A stretch of 64,000 bases of DNA from Pricia antarctica (GTDB lineage: Bacteria > Bacteroidota > Bacteroidia > Flavobacteriales > Flavobacteriaceae): positions 310,001 through 374,000 of the forward strand of contig NZ_FNAO01000007.1 of the NCBI RefSeq assembly GCF_900101815.1, read 5' to 3'. Positions 1 through 7,955 of this stretch are shown in pieces. Made by a program: the position numbers and the translations under genes. Under the pieces are notes generated by a model. That model was not told where the DNA came from. It ran no database searches and worked only from the letters and a program-made list of their open reading frames with translations. Numbering within the stretch: position 1 is the first letter of the stretch; each line of letters opens with the position of its first letter.

Positions 1-447
1 AATAATTTTAATAAATTTAAAATCGTTTTCCGGTACCGCATTCTTTGCTTCTACCCAGACTGCCGGTTTTACGAAGAGGGTATGCATTACCTCACCCATC
101 GAAAAGGTATCCATTTTATCCATAGACACATCAGGCCAAACTTCGGAGGGATCCCAGATGCTCTCGCCTGCGTCGATGTCATTATAGGTATTGATGAACA
201 AGATATTGGGAGAGTTAGGCTCGTCAAACCCACCCACTTTCTGGAACAATCCCCAAAATGTCAGGTTGCCTTTGGTTATCGCATTTTCTGCAACTTTGCT
301 CCAATACTTGGTTTCCCTAGAAATGAATTCCTCCATCTGATCGGACGGTACATGTCTGTACTGATACATACTTATGCCCTTGTTTTCTTCATCTTGGGCA
401 TTTAATTTGAAACTAAGAATAAAAACAAAAAGCAGCATTGTTTTCAT
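1..447 (-). CDS. Secreted dimeric alpha/beta-barrel-like protein (3' end cut by window edge)
   Basis: The complementary strand is open from an ATG at 447 to the left edge: 149 codons with no stop, so the C-terminus lies outside the window. The product begins with a short signal peptide (MKTMLLFVFILSFKLNAQ). It then has a region rich in aromatic residues and lysine, including WSKVAENAITKGNLTFWGLF, that resembles the start of the secreted protein at 7001-7795 (a Trp-Lys helix followed by a W-x-L strand). I infer an ABM or NIPSNAP-like dimeric alpha/beta-barrel fold, but no catalytic residue identifies a reaction. It is the first of a run of leftward genes for small exported proteins. Function unknown. 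Confidence 0.7.
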   Translation of the reverse strand, partial: MKTMLLFVFILSFKLNAQDEENKGISMYQYRHVPSDQMEEFISRETKYWSKVAENAITKGNLTFWGLFQKVGGFDEPNSPNILFINTYNDIDAGESIWDPSEVWPDVSMDKMDTFSMGEVMHTLFVKPAVWVEAKNAVPENDFKFIKII

Positions 448-620
448 AAATTGCCCCCGCAATCAATTGTTGTTTTCATAATAATAGGATTAGGTTATAC
501 ACGATTTAAAAATTTTCGGCCTATATAATTTGATAATACAATTGTTGATACCGCTTTCAAAATTCCGTTCTGTTGTTCGCCCAATAGATTATCATAATAT
601 CCCTATATCAAATTGAACTT

Positions 621-1391
621 TTATTGCCGGTCGGCAACTTTTACATCTCCGCTAATGCCGCTCAAATCGGCACGGTACATCCATAGTTCGGATTCACCAC
701 CTTCGGTAACGGCATACCAGTCTTTGAGAAATTGTTCAAAACCTCCCGTTCCGTGAACCTCATCGTATTTCGCCGGAAATCCGTTGTCCTGACCGATCCA
801 GGCCAATTTGTCAAAAAAGGAGATGACTGCAAGGTCTCGTCCTTCTTTGGTGCTGCCCAACTCATTCGAATAGACACCAAACGTTTCATCGGGCATTTTT
901 TCGGCGTATACCTTTTTTACTTTCTCCACCAAAGCCATTGCTTCTTTGCCTTTGCCCCTTGTAATGTCATAATAGTCGACCAGCATTTTATTGATAGTGA
1001 AATCCTTGGAAAAGCGGCTTAGGTCCGTTTCATTTTTCCAATAGCTTGTAGCACCGCTTTCAGGAGTAACGTATGCCAGTACATTGGTGTCCCAATCGGC
1101 GTCATGGCCATTTTCTTTTCCGGGGCGGCCATCTAGGGCACTCCACGGAAGTGGTCCCATGCTCCAATGATAACTACCGGTGTTTGGTCCGCTGCTTATC
1201 CAATAAATCCTAGCGCCGTAAGGCCCGTCCCCATGGAATTTTTTGTTGTGCTCCATCAAACCTTTCTCAAACTGGGCTATTTGGGTCGGGTTGGGTGTTA
1301 GCCTTGCGGTTTCAAAAATCATGTACTCGTTATCGCTTTGTGATACTGCCATTAATGGCAGTAAAAGCAGTAAAAAAATTACTTTTTTCAT
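621..1391 (-). CDS. Secreted hypothetical protein, possible dimeric alpha/beta-barrel
   Basis: This 256-residue protein has a clear signal peptide (MKKVIFLLLLLPLMAVSQ), so it should be periplasmic or outer-membrane associated. Two repeated stretches with the pattern helix, KVKK or EKGL segment, then a Gly/Trp strand suggest a duplicated dimeric alpha/beta-barrel layout like its neighbours at 1-447 and 7001-7795. No known active site is visible. It lies 55 bp downstream of the two-domain NTF2-like gene on the same strand and may be co-transcribed with it. It is rich in Trp, Tyr and Gly, as in many small-molecule binding barrels. I do not recognise a named family. Confidence 0.75.
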   Translation of the reverse strand: MKKVIFLLLLLPLMAVSQSDNEYMIFETARLTPNPTQIAQFEKGLMEHNKKFHGDGPYGARIYWISSGPNTGSYHWSMGPLPWSALDGRPGKENGHDADWDTNVLAYVTPESGATSYWKNETDLSRFSKDFTINKMLVDYYDITRGKGKEAMALVEKVKKVYAEKMPDETFGVYSNELGSTKEGRDLAVISFFDKLAWIGQDNGFPAKYDEVHGTGGFEQFLKDWYAVTEGGESELWMYRADLSGISGDVKVADRQ

Positions 1392-1446
1392 TATGATTTA
1401 AATTGTATCTCCCGCCCAAGGCGGTTGATTGGTTAGTATTTAATAC

Positions 1447-2412
1447 TTACTTGCTGGCTACTGTTGCTGGCTGCTCTAACAGTTTCTCGTTATAATAAGC
1501 GGCCTCACGGACAATCTTTCCTTCTTCATTAAAATCATTGATATAAAAAACGGGGAGTTCGATGGCCATTTTATCCGATTTGCGGATCAAGTGCAAATTC
1601 CACCACGATTGTACAACACGTCCGTTATCCATCTCATATTCCAGATAATCGGGATAGCCCGACATCTCGATATTTTCGATTTCAAATTGTTCGAACATTT
1701 TTTTGTCGAGCTCTTTTTGGTCGGTCAAAGAAATTCCTCGAGTCTTAAACGAGTTCAGGTCGCCAAAACGGGCTTTATCATCATAAAAGCTGTAGGCTTT
1801 CTCCAAATCGCCGTTTTCAAAGGCATAGATCATTTTTCTAACGGTGTTGATGTTCTCGTGGTGGTTGTAGATGCTGCCATTGGTGCGGTCCGAAAAGCTG
1901 TTACCGATTTCATCCAGAACACGGCCATTGCTGTAGCTAATAATCCTAAAGATTTTATTGTCCTTGTTCAATTCATATTGACGGTGCGCCGCTGCATCAA
2001 TCTTTACCCCCGTGGTTTTATGGACTCCTTTAATCTGGTTCCAAGTCAAGACGGTGGTGCCGTCATTCTGTTGATCGTCCTTGTACTCGAGCGCATCGGG
2101 ATAGGAGCCTGGAAGCGGCTCGATGGAAAAGTAATCTAGCTGATCGTGATAGAGCATCACAGAATTAAAAAATGCCGCTCGGTCGCTACTTTGCCCCATA
2201 GGGTCGTCCGACGTTCCGTTATATGCTTTAAAATCCTCCGCCATGTAACTCGCCAATTTAGTCGTGTCGCCTGCTACGGAAGCTTTGACGAAGTCTTCCA
2301 CGACGTTTATGGCCGGGTGTTCCATATAGATTTTTCCGTTGGTTTTCTTTTGGCCGAAAACGGCCGTAATACAGATAAAAGCGAGAGCGAAAAGGGTGTT
2401 CTTAGTTTTCAT
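1447..2412 (-). CDS. Secreted protein with two NTF2/SnoaL-like domains
   Basis: A signal peptide (MKTKNTLFALAFICITAVFGQ) precedes two NTF2-like alpha+beta cone domains at about residues 36-165 and 185-310. Each starts with a helix carrying the family pattern V..FVKASVAGD or VRKMIYAFENGD. Each also contains a Y/F-M/F-x-D-x-A/F-K/R segment (ASYMAEDFKAY, YSFYDDKARF) and ends in strands with W-x-L/I (TWNQIKG, SWWNLH). This fold binds or converts small hydrophobic molecules in SnoaL, steroid isomerases and scytalone dehydratase, but the sequence does not show which. It precedes the 621-1391 gene in the same direction, and two further NTF2-like genes lie upstream. Confidence 0.8.
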   Translation of the reverse strand: MKTKNTLFALAFICITAVFGQKKTNGKIYMEHPAINVVEDFVKASVAGDTTKLASYMAEDFKAYNGTSDDPMGQSSDRAAFFNSVMLYHDQLDYFSIEPLPGSYPDALEYKDDQQNDGTTVLTWNQIKGVHKTTGVKIDAAAHRQYELNKDNKIFRIISYSNGRVLDEIGNSFSDRTNGSIYNHHENINTVRKMIYAFENGDLEKAYSFYDDKARFGDLNSFKTRGISLTDQKELDKKMFEQFEIENIEMSGYPDYLEYEMDNGRVVQSWWNLHLIRKSDKMAIELPVFYINDFNEEGKIVREAAYYNEKLLEQPATVASK

Positions 2413-2739
2413 TTTAATTTGGTTTTAGTGTTAATAATTTTAGTGTTAATCATAGTGTATTGAATGACAACAAGTGAATGGATACTCCGTTGCAATTGTA
2501 TTCATATGCTGTCGTATTCAATTTGAACTATTTTTAAAACAGGCAGGTCCGATAATGGCGTTGATCAGATTGATTTTGGTCTATAAAATGCTAATTCAAA
2601 TAAACCTAAATTTAAGTTCTACCATTCAGTTTCCCCCAAAACTGCTGGCCTGCCTGTTTGTTATTTATACCATTCAAAAATTACTTTCAAGTTGAATAGC
2701 CCATCGAAGGCTATCAACCTCTTCTTTTCCCAAAAGACG
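2413..2739. other. Intergenic region with a 13-bp direct repeat
   Basis: This AT-rich stretch separates two leftward genes. Two identical copies of TTTTAGTGTTAAT lie at 2423-2435 and 2438-2450, a 15-bp period, immediately upstream of the start of the 1447-2412 gene. They could be an operator or a slippage duplication. No ORF here has coding character. I see no RNA gene. Confidence 0.4.
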
Positions 2740-3270
2740 TTATTCTTTAGGCGCCGGAATAGGATACCCTTGGGTTTTCAACACATTAAGCACATCATAG
2801 AAATAGCGTATCATGATTACTTTGCCATTTTGTATCAGGTTGGCAGTGTGATAAGGGATTGTTGTGGTCTTTCCGGTCTTTTTATTGGTAATGGTATTGG
2901 TGCCCCACGCTAAGACCCATTCCCCTTCGTTCCAATTCTTGGTCACCTTTACGGGCAAATAAAGATCTTGGGTTATTACATGGTTATAGTTGGAAGTACT
3001 ATTGAGGTAATATGCTTTATGTTCTACAACATTTAGTGAGTCCATACCGCCTCCCAGGCCATATACCATGGCGTTATCGGCCAGTTGGGCGTTCATGGTA
3101 TTCACATCTCCCTCTTGCAGGGCTTTTACATAATTTTGAACAAGTTCGAGGGCGGATGCTGCATTGTCGAATTCCAGAGTAACACCAACGTCTGAAGTTT
3201 GAGCATTGGCCAACATCGGAAATAATAAAAGTGTACTGAAAAGAAACAGGGTCATTTTTAGAGTTCTCAT
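2740..3270 (-). CDS. Secreted NTF2/SnoaL-like protein
   Basis: The product has 176 residues with a signal peptide (MRTLKMTLFLFSTLLLFPMLANAQ) and a single NTF2-like domain from about residue 38. The opening helix reads LELVQNYVKALQEGDVNTM, followed by LADNAMVYGLGGGMD. Strands ending in VLAWGTNTITNKKTG and MIRYFYDVLNVL complete the fold. The C-terminal helix pattern (YDVLNVLKTQGY) closely matches that of the lipoprotein at 3404-3934 (YDLLGILQEWGF), so the two are paralogues. No reaction can be assigned. Confidence 0.8.
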   Translation of the reverse strand: MRTLKMTLFLFSTLLLFPMLANAQTSDVGVTLEFDNAASALELVQNYVKALQEGDVNTMNAQLADNAMVYGLGGGMDSLNVVEHKAYYLNSTSNYNHVITQDLYLPVKVTKNWNEGEWVLAWGTNTITNKKTGKTTTIPYHTANLIQNGKVIMIRYFYDVLNVLKTQGYPIPAPKE

Positions 3271-3371
3271 TTCTATTTGTATTTAGCAGTTGGTATTCAA
3301 GTTCAAGTTGAAAAAAGGTTTATAAGTTTTTCGAATGCCAAAGAACCTTTTTTTGGTAACTACTGGTTACT

Positions 3372-3385
3372 CCCGAAATTTCGGG
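3372..3385. other. Perfect 14-bp palindrome CCCGAAATTTCGGG
   Basis: A perfect inverted repeat lies 19 bp beyond the stop codon of the leftward gene at 3404-3934 and about 100 bp before the start of the next leftward gene. It could fold as a terminator hairpin or serve as a protein binding site. No strong T-tract follows, so rho-independent termination is only a possibility. Confidence 0.35.
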
Positions 3386-3403
3386 CTGTTCACTGAAAGC
3401 CGC

Positions 3404-3934
3404 CTACTCCATAACCGGCGGCGTCACCGTAAAGCCCCATTCTTGCAATATGCCCAATAGGTCATAATAGGCGCTTTCGCTCAAAAGCCTTCCCTGATCG
3501 TCAAAAGTTAGGATGCTAAAGCCCTCTGTACTACTTTTTTTACCGGTCGGTGGAACAGTGCCCAACATTCCTGTAAGGGTTCCTGTGCAGGTCCAGCTGA
3601 TATAACTTTTGTTCCCTAATATTGTTATTTCGCGGGCGCTTACCTTGAAATCGGGAATGGCCGTGTTTAGGTATTTTAAGGTCTCCGCGAGTCCCGATGG
3701 ATTGCTCGAGACCATCTTTCCGTTGACGTTCCGAACCATATTCGGCACCGCCATCGCCTCTATCAAAACTGTATCCTTCTCGCTCCACGCCCTCAAATAG
3801 GTTTCACTGGCCGTTTTTAGGCGATTTTCGGTCGTCGTGGCATGGGCTTCGTCGGTTTTTTTTCGCTTAGGGTCTGCACAACAGACCATTAAAAGCAAAA
3901 AGACCACGATGGATAATAAAATCGATTTCTTCAT
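3404..3934 (-). CDS. SnoaL-like polyketide-cyclase-type lipoprotein
   Basis: I place the start at 3934 because the lipoprotein signal (MKKSILLSIVVFLLLMVCC) begins there; an upstream in-frame ATG at 3982 would add 16 charged residues before the signal. The lipobox LMVC predicts lipidation and outer- or inner-membrane anchoring. The mature part is one SnoaL-like domain: a helix with YLRAWSEKDTVLIEAM, then a long loop, DFKVSAREITILGNKSYISW strands, and a C-terminal YYDLLGILQEWGF helix. SnoaL proteins include polyketide cyclases, but most secreted bacterial members have unknown ligands. It is the most upstream gene of the leftward group and diverges from the histidine kinase gene. Confidence 0.75.
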   Translation of the reverse strand: MKKSILLSIVVFLLLMVCCADPKRKKTDEAHATTTENRLKTASETYLRAWSEKDTVLIEAMAVPNMVRNVNGKMVSSNPSGLAETLKYLNTAIPDFKVSAREITILGNKSYISWTCTGTLTGMLGTVPPTGKKSSTEGFSILTFDDQGRLLSESAYYDLLGILQEWGFTVTPPVME

Positions 3935-4142
3935 GGCACCCGATTTAAATCGCATCGGATTCGTACGACAATCTGAATGCACAGCTAATAAAATGAATCT
4001 TTACCGATTTGGAATACGCGGGAGGATGAACGCATCTATTTCTTGTCCGAACACCTATTTTCATTTATCGAACCATTTGTAGCGATAAATATGTATATTT
4101 AACCAGCCCTATTTTCCCCCAGGTTAACGACCAAACCAAGAA

Positions 4143-6104
4143 ATGGGAAGTTTTTTTATAAAATCTCTTAGTGTTGTTGTCTTTTCTCTTCTGAACAGCT
4201 ACCCCACCTTTGCCCAATTTATCGACCTCAACAGCGAAAACCCCTACAAAAAGGTGTTTGTGAAGACCGATAATTTTGGGCCTTCGTACTTGGATCAGCT
4301 TGAAAAAGCCTATCCCAATGCAAAACCAGATTCCATTCAATTTTCCATGCTTAACGACCTGGCGTACTACTGGCACACCCGTAATTTAAAGGTGGCAATG
4401 GATTTTACAGAAAAGGGATTGCAGTTGACCGGCCGCAAAAAAAATACGCTTTGGGAAGGAAGGTTTCAGATTACCCAAGGCGCGATTCTGCTTCGGATGG
4501 AAAAACTGGACAGCGCCCAGACCGTTCTTCAGGAAGCCTATAATAAAGTCTGTGAAAACGACCTTGCCTTTTTGAATACCCAGCTTGGCTATGTGTACGA
4601 ACGCAGGGGCCAGTTGGGCAAAGCGACGGATTATGCGTTGGAATCCCTTGAAATAGGAAAAAAATTAGGCGATATGAAAGCCATTGCGATGGCCTATAGT
4701 GATTTAAGTAATTTATTCTGGAAGCAGTCTAAATTCGATACGGGACTTAAATATGGACTCAAATCGTTGGCCATTTTTGAGGAAAGGGGCATTACCGACC
4801 TCGATTACGATTTTACACTCTACGTCGTCGGAAACAATTATTTGGCTTTAAAGGACTATCAAAACGCACAGAAATATTACGAACTCGCGATGGTCATCGG
4901 TGAGCGCTATGGGTTTTATAACAACTTGAGCGATGTCTATATTTCGTTGGTCGACCTTTACGCTTTTCTGGGCGAGTTCAACAAAGCGGACGAGGCAGGC
5001 CTCAACGCCATCAAATATGCCGAACTTCTGGAAAACAATTTTATGGTCATGCGTTCATGGCTGTCTATCGGAAAATTAAGGAACTTACAGGGGCTATACG
5101 ACTCCGGAATTGAAAGTTTACTGAAATGCATCCATATCGCCACCACTGATTTTGGTGATGAATATTATCTAAGTCAGGCTTACGACGCTTTGGGAAAAGC
5201 CTATGCCGGCAATCACGAGTACCAAAAGGCCTATCAGGCCTTCGCAGAATACGATACCTTGAAAACCCGCATTTTTACCGCGGAAGCAGATCAGCGCACC
5301 TCATTGCTCCGCACCGAGTTTGAGGTGGCCGATAAAGAGGGTACCATATCCCTTCAGGAAGACTTGATAAAAAAGCAAAAGGCAAGAGAGACACTGATTG
5401 TCATTATTGCCGTGCTGTTGTTTCTGTTGCTACTTTTGGCCTACAAGGCTATTTCGAATAACAGAAAAAAGAACAGGATGCTCCAAAAACAGAATGAAGA
5501 AAAGGAGTTCCTATTGAAGGAGATACACCATCGGGTCAAGAATAACCTCGAAATCGTTTCAAGCCTGTTGTCGCTGCAGTCCGCACAGATCAAGGATACC
5601 AACGTGCTGAACGCAATGACCGAAAGCCAGCACCGGGTACAAAGTATGGGCATGATCCATCAAAAATTATATATGGGCAAGAATTTGGCGGCCATCGAGA
5701 TGAAGGATTATTTTCAGAACTTGGCCGATTATATTGTCGATGCCTATGGGATGGAAAATCGTATTTCCATCGCTATTGCCATGGACGCGTGCGAAGTTGA
5801 TGTGGATATGGCCATCCCCATTGGTCTTATTGTCAATGAATTATTGACGAACTCGTTAAAATATGCTTTTCCAAATAAAAGGAAAGGGAAGGTCAGCATC
5901 CGTCTTAAAAAATCTGCAAGCAGACTGCAGTTAGAGGTTATCGATGATGGTGTGGGAATGGTCTTGAAAAACGAAGGACAGCCTAGCGGTTTCGGGATTC
6001 AGCTCATTGAACTATTGACCAAACAGTTAGACGGAAAAATGGTGCTCAATACCCATCAAGGTACCTCGGTATCCATTCAATTTCAATCCAAAAAAGCGGC
6101 ATAA
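4143..6104 (+). CDS. TPR-containing sensor histidine kinase (HisKA_2 type)
   Basis: This 653-residue sensor begins with a signal peptide (ending TFAQ) and carries tetratricopeptide repeats over about residues 60-370, expected in the periplasm. A coiled linker leads to one transmembrane helix near 417-437 (TLIVIIAVLLFLLLLLA). The cytoplasmic part has a HisKA_2 dimerisation domain with the phospho-acceptor motif EIHHRVKNNL near residues 460-469, then a HATPase domain with the N box (NELLTNSLKYAF, near 560), DDGVGM and GFGIQLI. It ends 2 bp before the LytTR regulator gene, so the two form a two-component pair. The signal sensed is unknown; the secreted barrel and NTF2-like proteins around it are candidate partners or targets. 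Confidence 0.92.
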   Translation: MGSFFIKSLSVVVFSLLNSYPTFAQFIDLNSENPYKKVFVKTDNFGPSYLDQLEKAYPNAKPDSIQFSMLNDLAYYWHTRNLKVAMDFTEKGLQLTGRKKNTLWEGRFQITQGAILLRMEKLDSAQTVLQEAYNKVCENDLAFLNTQLGYVYERRGQLGKATDYALESLEIGKKLGDMKAIAMAYSDLSNLFWKQSKFDTGLKYGLKSLAIFEERGITDLDYDFTLYVVGNNYLALKDYQNAQKYYELAMVIGERYGFYNNLSDVYISLVDLYAFLGEFNKADEAGLNAIKYAELLENNFMVMRSWLSIGKLRNLQGLYDSGIESLLKCIHIATTDFGDEYYLSQAYDALGKAYAGNHEYQKAYQAFAEYDTLKTRIFTAEADQRTSLLRTEFEVADKEGTISLQEDLIKKQKARETLIVIIAVLLFLLLLLAYKAISNNRKKNRMLQKQNEEKEFLLKEIHHRVKNNLEIVSSLLSLQSAQIKDTNVLNAMTESQHRVQSMGMIHQKLYMGKNLAAIEMKDYFQNLADYIVDAYGMENRISIAIAMDACEVDVDMAIPIGLIVNELLTNSLKYAFPNKRKGKVSIRLKKSASRLQLEVIDDGVGMVLKNEGQPSGFGIQLIELLTKQLDGKMVLNTHQGTSVSIQFQSKKAA

Positions 6105-6106
6105 TC

Positions 6107-6838
6107 ATGGAGCGTACCGCACGTATATTGATAGTTGAAGACGATATGATCATCGGGGCTAACCTGTCATTGCAACTGAGCCAATTGGGCTATGAGGTAA
6201 CAGGTATTGAATCGCGGGGTGAGGAAGCTTTGTCCCATGCCCTATCCACTATACCGGATATTATCTTGATGGACATCAACCTGAAAGGTGAATTGAACGG
6301 CATTGCCACCGTTGCGGCCATCCAAGAAAAAATGGATATTCCCATAATCTATTTGACGGCCAACAGCGACGATGCCACCTTTTCTGCGGCAAAGAAGACC
6401 CATCCGAAGGCTTTTATCACCAAACCCTTCAACAAATTGAATCTGCAGCGCACCATTGCTTTGGTTGTAGAACAGCTAAAGGGAAACAGCGTTGCCCAAC
6501 ATCCCGTTCTCGAGATGGAAGTCATGAACGATCGTATTTTCGTCAGACATAACGGAAAGATGGAGAAACTATTACTTGCCGATATCTTGTACATCGAAGC
6601 GGACCGAAATTACTGTACCTTAATTACTGATTCGGGCAACTACTTGTTGTCCAGTACATTGAAGACCATGGAGGAGAAACTGCCAAAAACGGTCTTTATA
6701 CGTGTACACCGTTCTTTTATGGTCAACATCTCAAAACTTGATGTGGTGGCCGAGCACCATTTAGAGATCAAACGAAAGGTAATTCCCTTGAGCAAGTCGC
6801 AAAAAGAACTTTTGATGGCCCGTATTCAGACCATCTAG
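6107..6838 (+). CDS. LytTR-family response regulator
   Basis: The 243-residue regulator has an N-terminal receiver domain with acidic pocket residues E11/D12/D13, phospho-acceptor Asp56 (LMDIN) and conserved Lys106 (ITKPF). A LytTR DNA-binding domain follows at about residues 140-240, with LLADILYIEADRNYCTL and RVHRSFMVNISKLD. LytTR regulators bind imperfect direct repeats in promoters. The gene is translationally close to the kinase (2-bp gap). A degraded copy of its last third lies about 1 kb downstream (7803-7893). Confidence 0.93.
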   Translation: MERTARILIVEDDMIIGANLSLQLSQLGYEVTGIESRGEEALSHALSTIPDIILMDINLKGELNGIATVAAIQEKMDIPIIYLTANSDDATFSAAKKTHPKAFITKPFNKLNLQRTIALVVEQLKGNSVAQHPVLEMEVMNDRIFVRHNGKMEKLLLADILYIEADRNYCTLITDSGNYLLSSTLKTMEEKLPKTVFIRVHRSFMVNISKLDVVAEHHLEIKRKVIPLSKSQKELLMARIQTI

Positions 6839-7000
6839 AATACAATCTATTCCATACTTCCTCCGGTAACTTAAAGCTCAACTTAGGACAATAAAAGCAG
6901 GTATTCGTCCTACTTCACTTTGTTTATAGGAATGAAATTTTTAAAATCGAAAATGATTTGGGGAAACCCCCGTTTATTTTAACCGATAAAACAAATTAAC

Positions 7001-7795
7001 ATGAAAAAATTAGTGATTATTACCGTATTGATGGTGCTTGGTTTTACGGCCCATGCACAAGAAAAATTATATCTGGTTTTTGAATTTATGAAAGTGGATA
7101 ATGAACAAGAAGCAGCGTATAGCGAGACGGAATCGTTTTGGGAAAAAATTCAGGAACAACGTGTTAAAGCGGGAGACATCTTAGGATGGGATTTGTGGTC
7201 GTTGCAGCCAGGCGGTGAAATGCAAGATTTTCAATACGTAACGGTGTCACTGTACAACGATCCGGTAAAAATGATGGACGGCAGTAGCTGGAGCTCTTTG
7301 GAGGACAGGGTGAAAGCGGCCTATCCAAATATGACTGAAGCCGACCTTCTGGCCAAAATTAACGGTTCATCAAAGACCAGGGATTTGGCGGTGAGGATTT
7401 ATGCCCAAGAAATCGCAACGACTACGGGATCCTCGGCGGCCGAAATGGTTTTAGGAACAGTAGCTGAGATAGATATGATGAAAGTATCGCTTGAGAACTA
7501 TGGAGCCTATGAAAAAGCAGAGGTAGAAGTCTTTCAGCCTTTGCATCAAAAAGCAGTCGATGCTGGTGAAAAGATGAACTGGGGATTGATTCGGTTTATG
7601 AACCCTATAGGAAGTGACACGTATGCCTCCCACATGACGATTAGTATGTTCAAGGACTATACGCAGGCCCTAAATCAAAACATTGATTTCAGCGAGGGTG
7701 CAACTCCCGCTAAAACCAAGTTGATGCAGGAGGGCATAGCGAATAGGGATTTGAAATATGTCTATATCGCCCAATTGATTAGAATGGTACGTTGA
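7001..7795 (+). CDS. Secreted protein with two dimeric alpha/beta-barrel-like repeats
   Basis: This 264-residue protein has a signal peptide (MKKLVIITVLMVLGFTAHAQ) and two related halves. Each half has a strand, a helix with a conserved Lys/Glu pattern, then a Gly-W-x-L/I strand (GWDLWSLQPGG near residue 64; MNWGLIRFMNP in the second half). That is the usual layout of ABM/NIPSNAP-type dimeric alpha/beta barrels. It resembles the partial gene at 1-447. It lies 162 bp downstream of the LytTR regulator on the same strand and is a natural candidate for its control. No enzymatic residues are identifiable. Confidence 0.78.
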   Translation: MKKLVIITVLMVLGFTAHAQEKLYLVFEFMKVDNEQEAAYSETESFWEKIQEQRVKAGDILGWDLWSLQPGGEMQDFQYVTVSLYNDPVKMMDGSSWSSLEDRVKAAYPNMTEADLLAKINGSSKTRDLAVRIYAQEIATTTGSSAAEMVLGTVAEIDMMKVSLENYGAYEKAEVEVFQPLHQKAVDAGEKMNWGLIRFMNPIGSDTYASHMTISMFKDYTQALNQNIDFSEGATPAKTKLMQEGIANRDLKYVYIAQLIRMVR

Positions 7796-7802
7796 TACAC
7801 AC

Positions 7803-7893
7803 CGGCCCTATTTGGTCAACATCTCAAAACTGGATGTGGTCGCGGATGCCCCTTTGGAGATCGACCGAAAAATCAGTCCATTAAGTAGATTGA
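7803..7893 (+). pseudogene. Relic of a LytTR response regulator C-terminus
   Basis: Reading frame 7803 encodes YLVNISKLDVVADAPLEIDR and then KISPLSR. This aligns without gaps to the end of the LytTR domain of the 6107-6838 regulator (MVNISKLDVVAEHHLEIKR, then KVIPLSK). The DNA is also recognisably similar over about 80 bp. There is no start codon and no upstream receiver or LytTR portion; the segment immediately before is the end of the secreted gene at 7795. This is the remnant of a duplicated or deleted regulator gene. Similarity to the intact copy fades after about position 7893. Confidence 0.8.
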
Positions 7894-7955
7894 TCGTACA
7901 AAGAACTCCTATACAGGCGTATTCCGATAGTCTGAAACATTTCTATGTTATCGCA

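Noticed and set aside
82-405. Rightward ORF of 107 codons at the left edge
   Set aside because: It overlaps antisense the secreted-protein gene at 1-447, which has a signal peptide and family resemblance; the rightward translation has no recognisable features.
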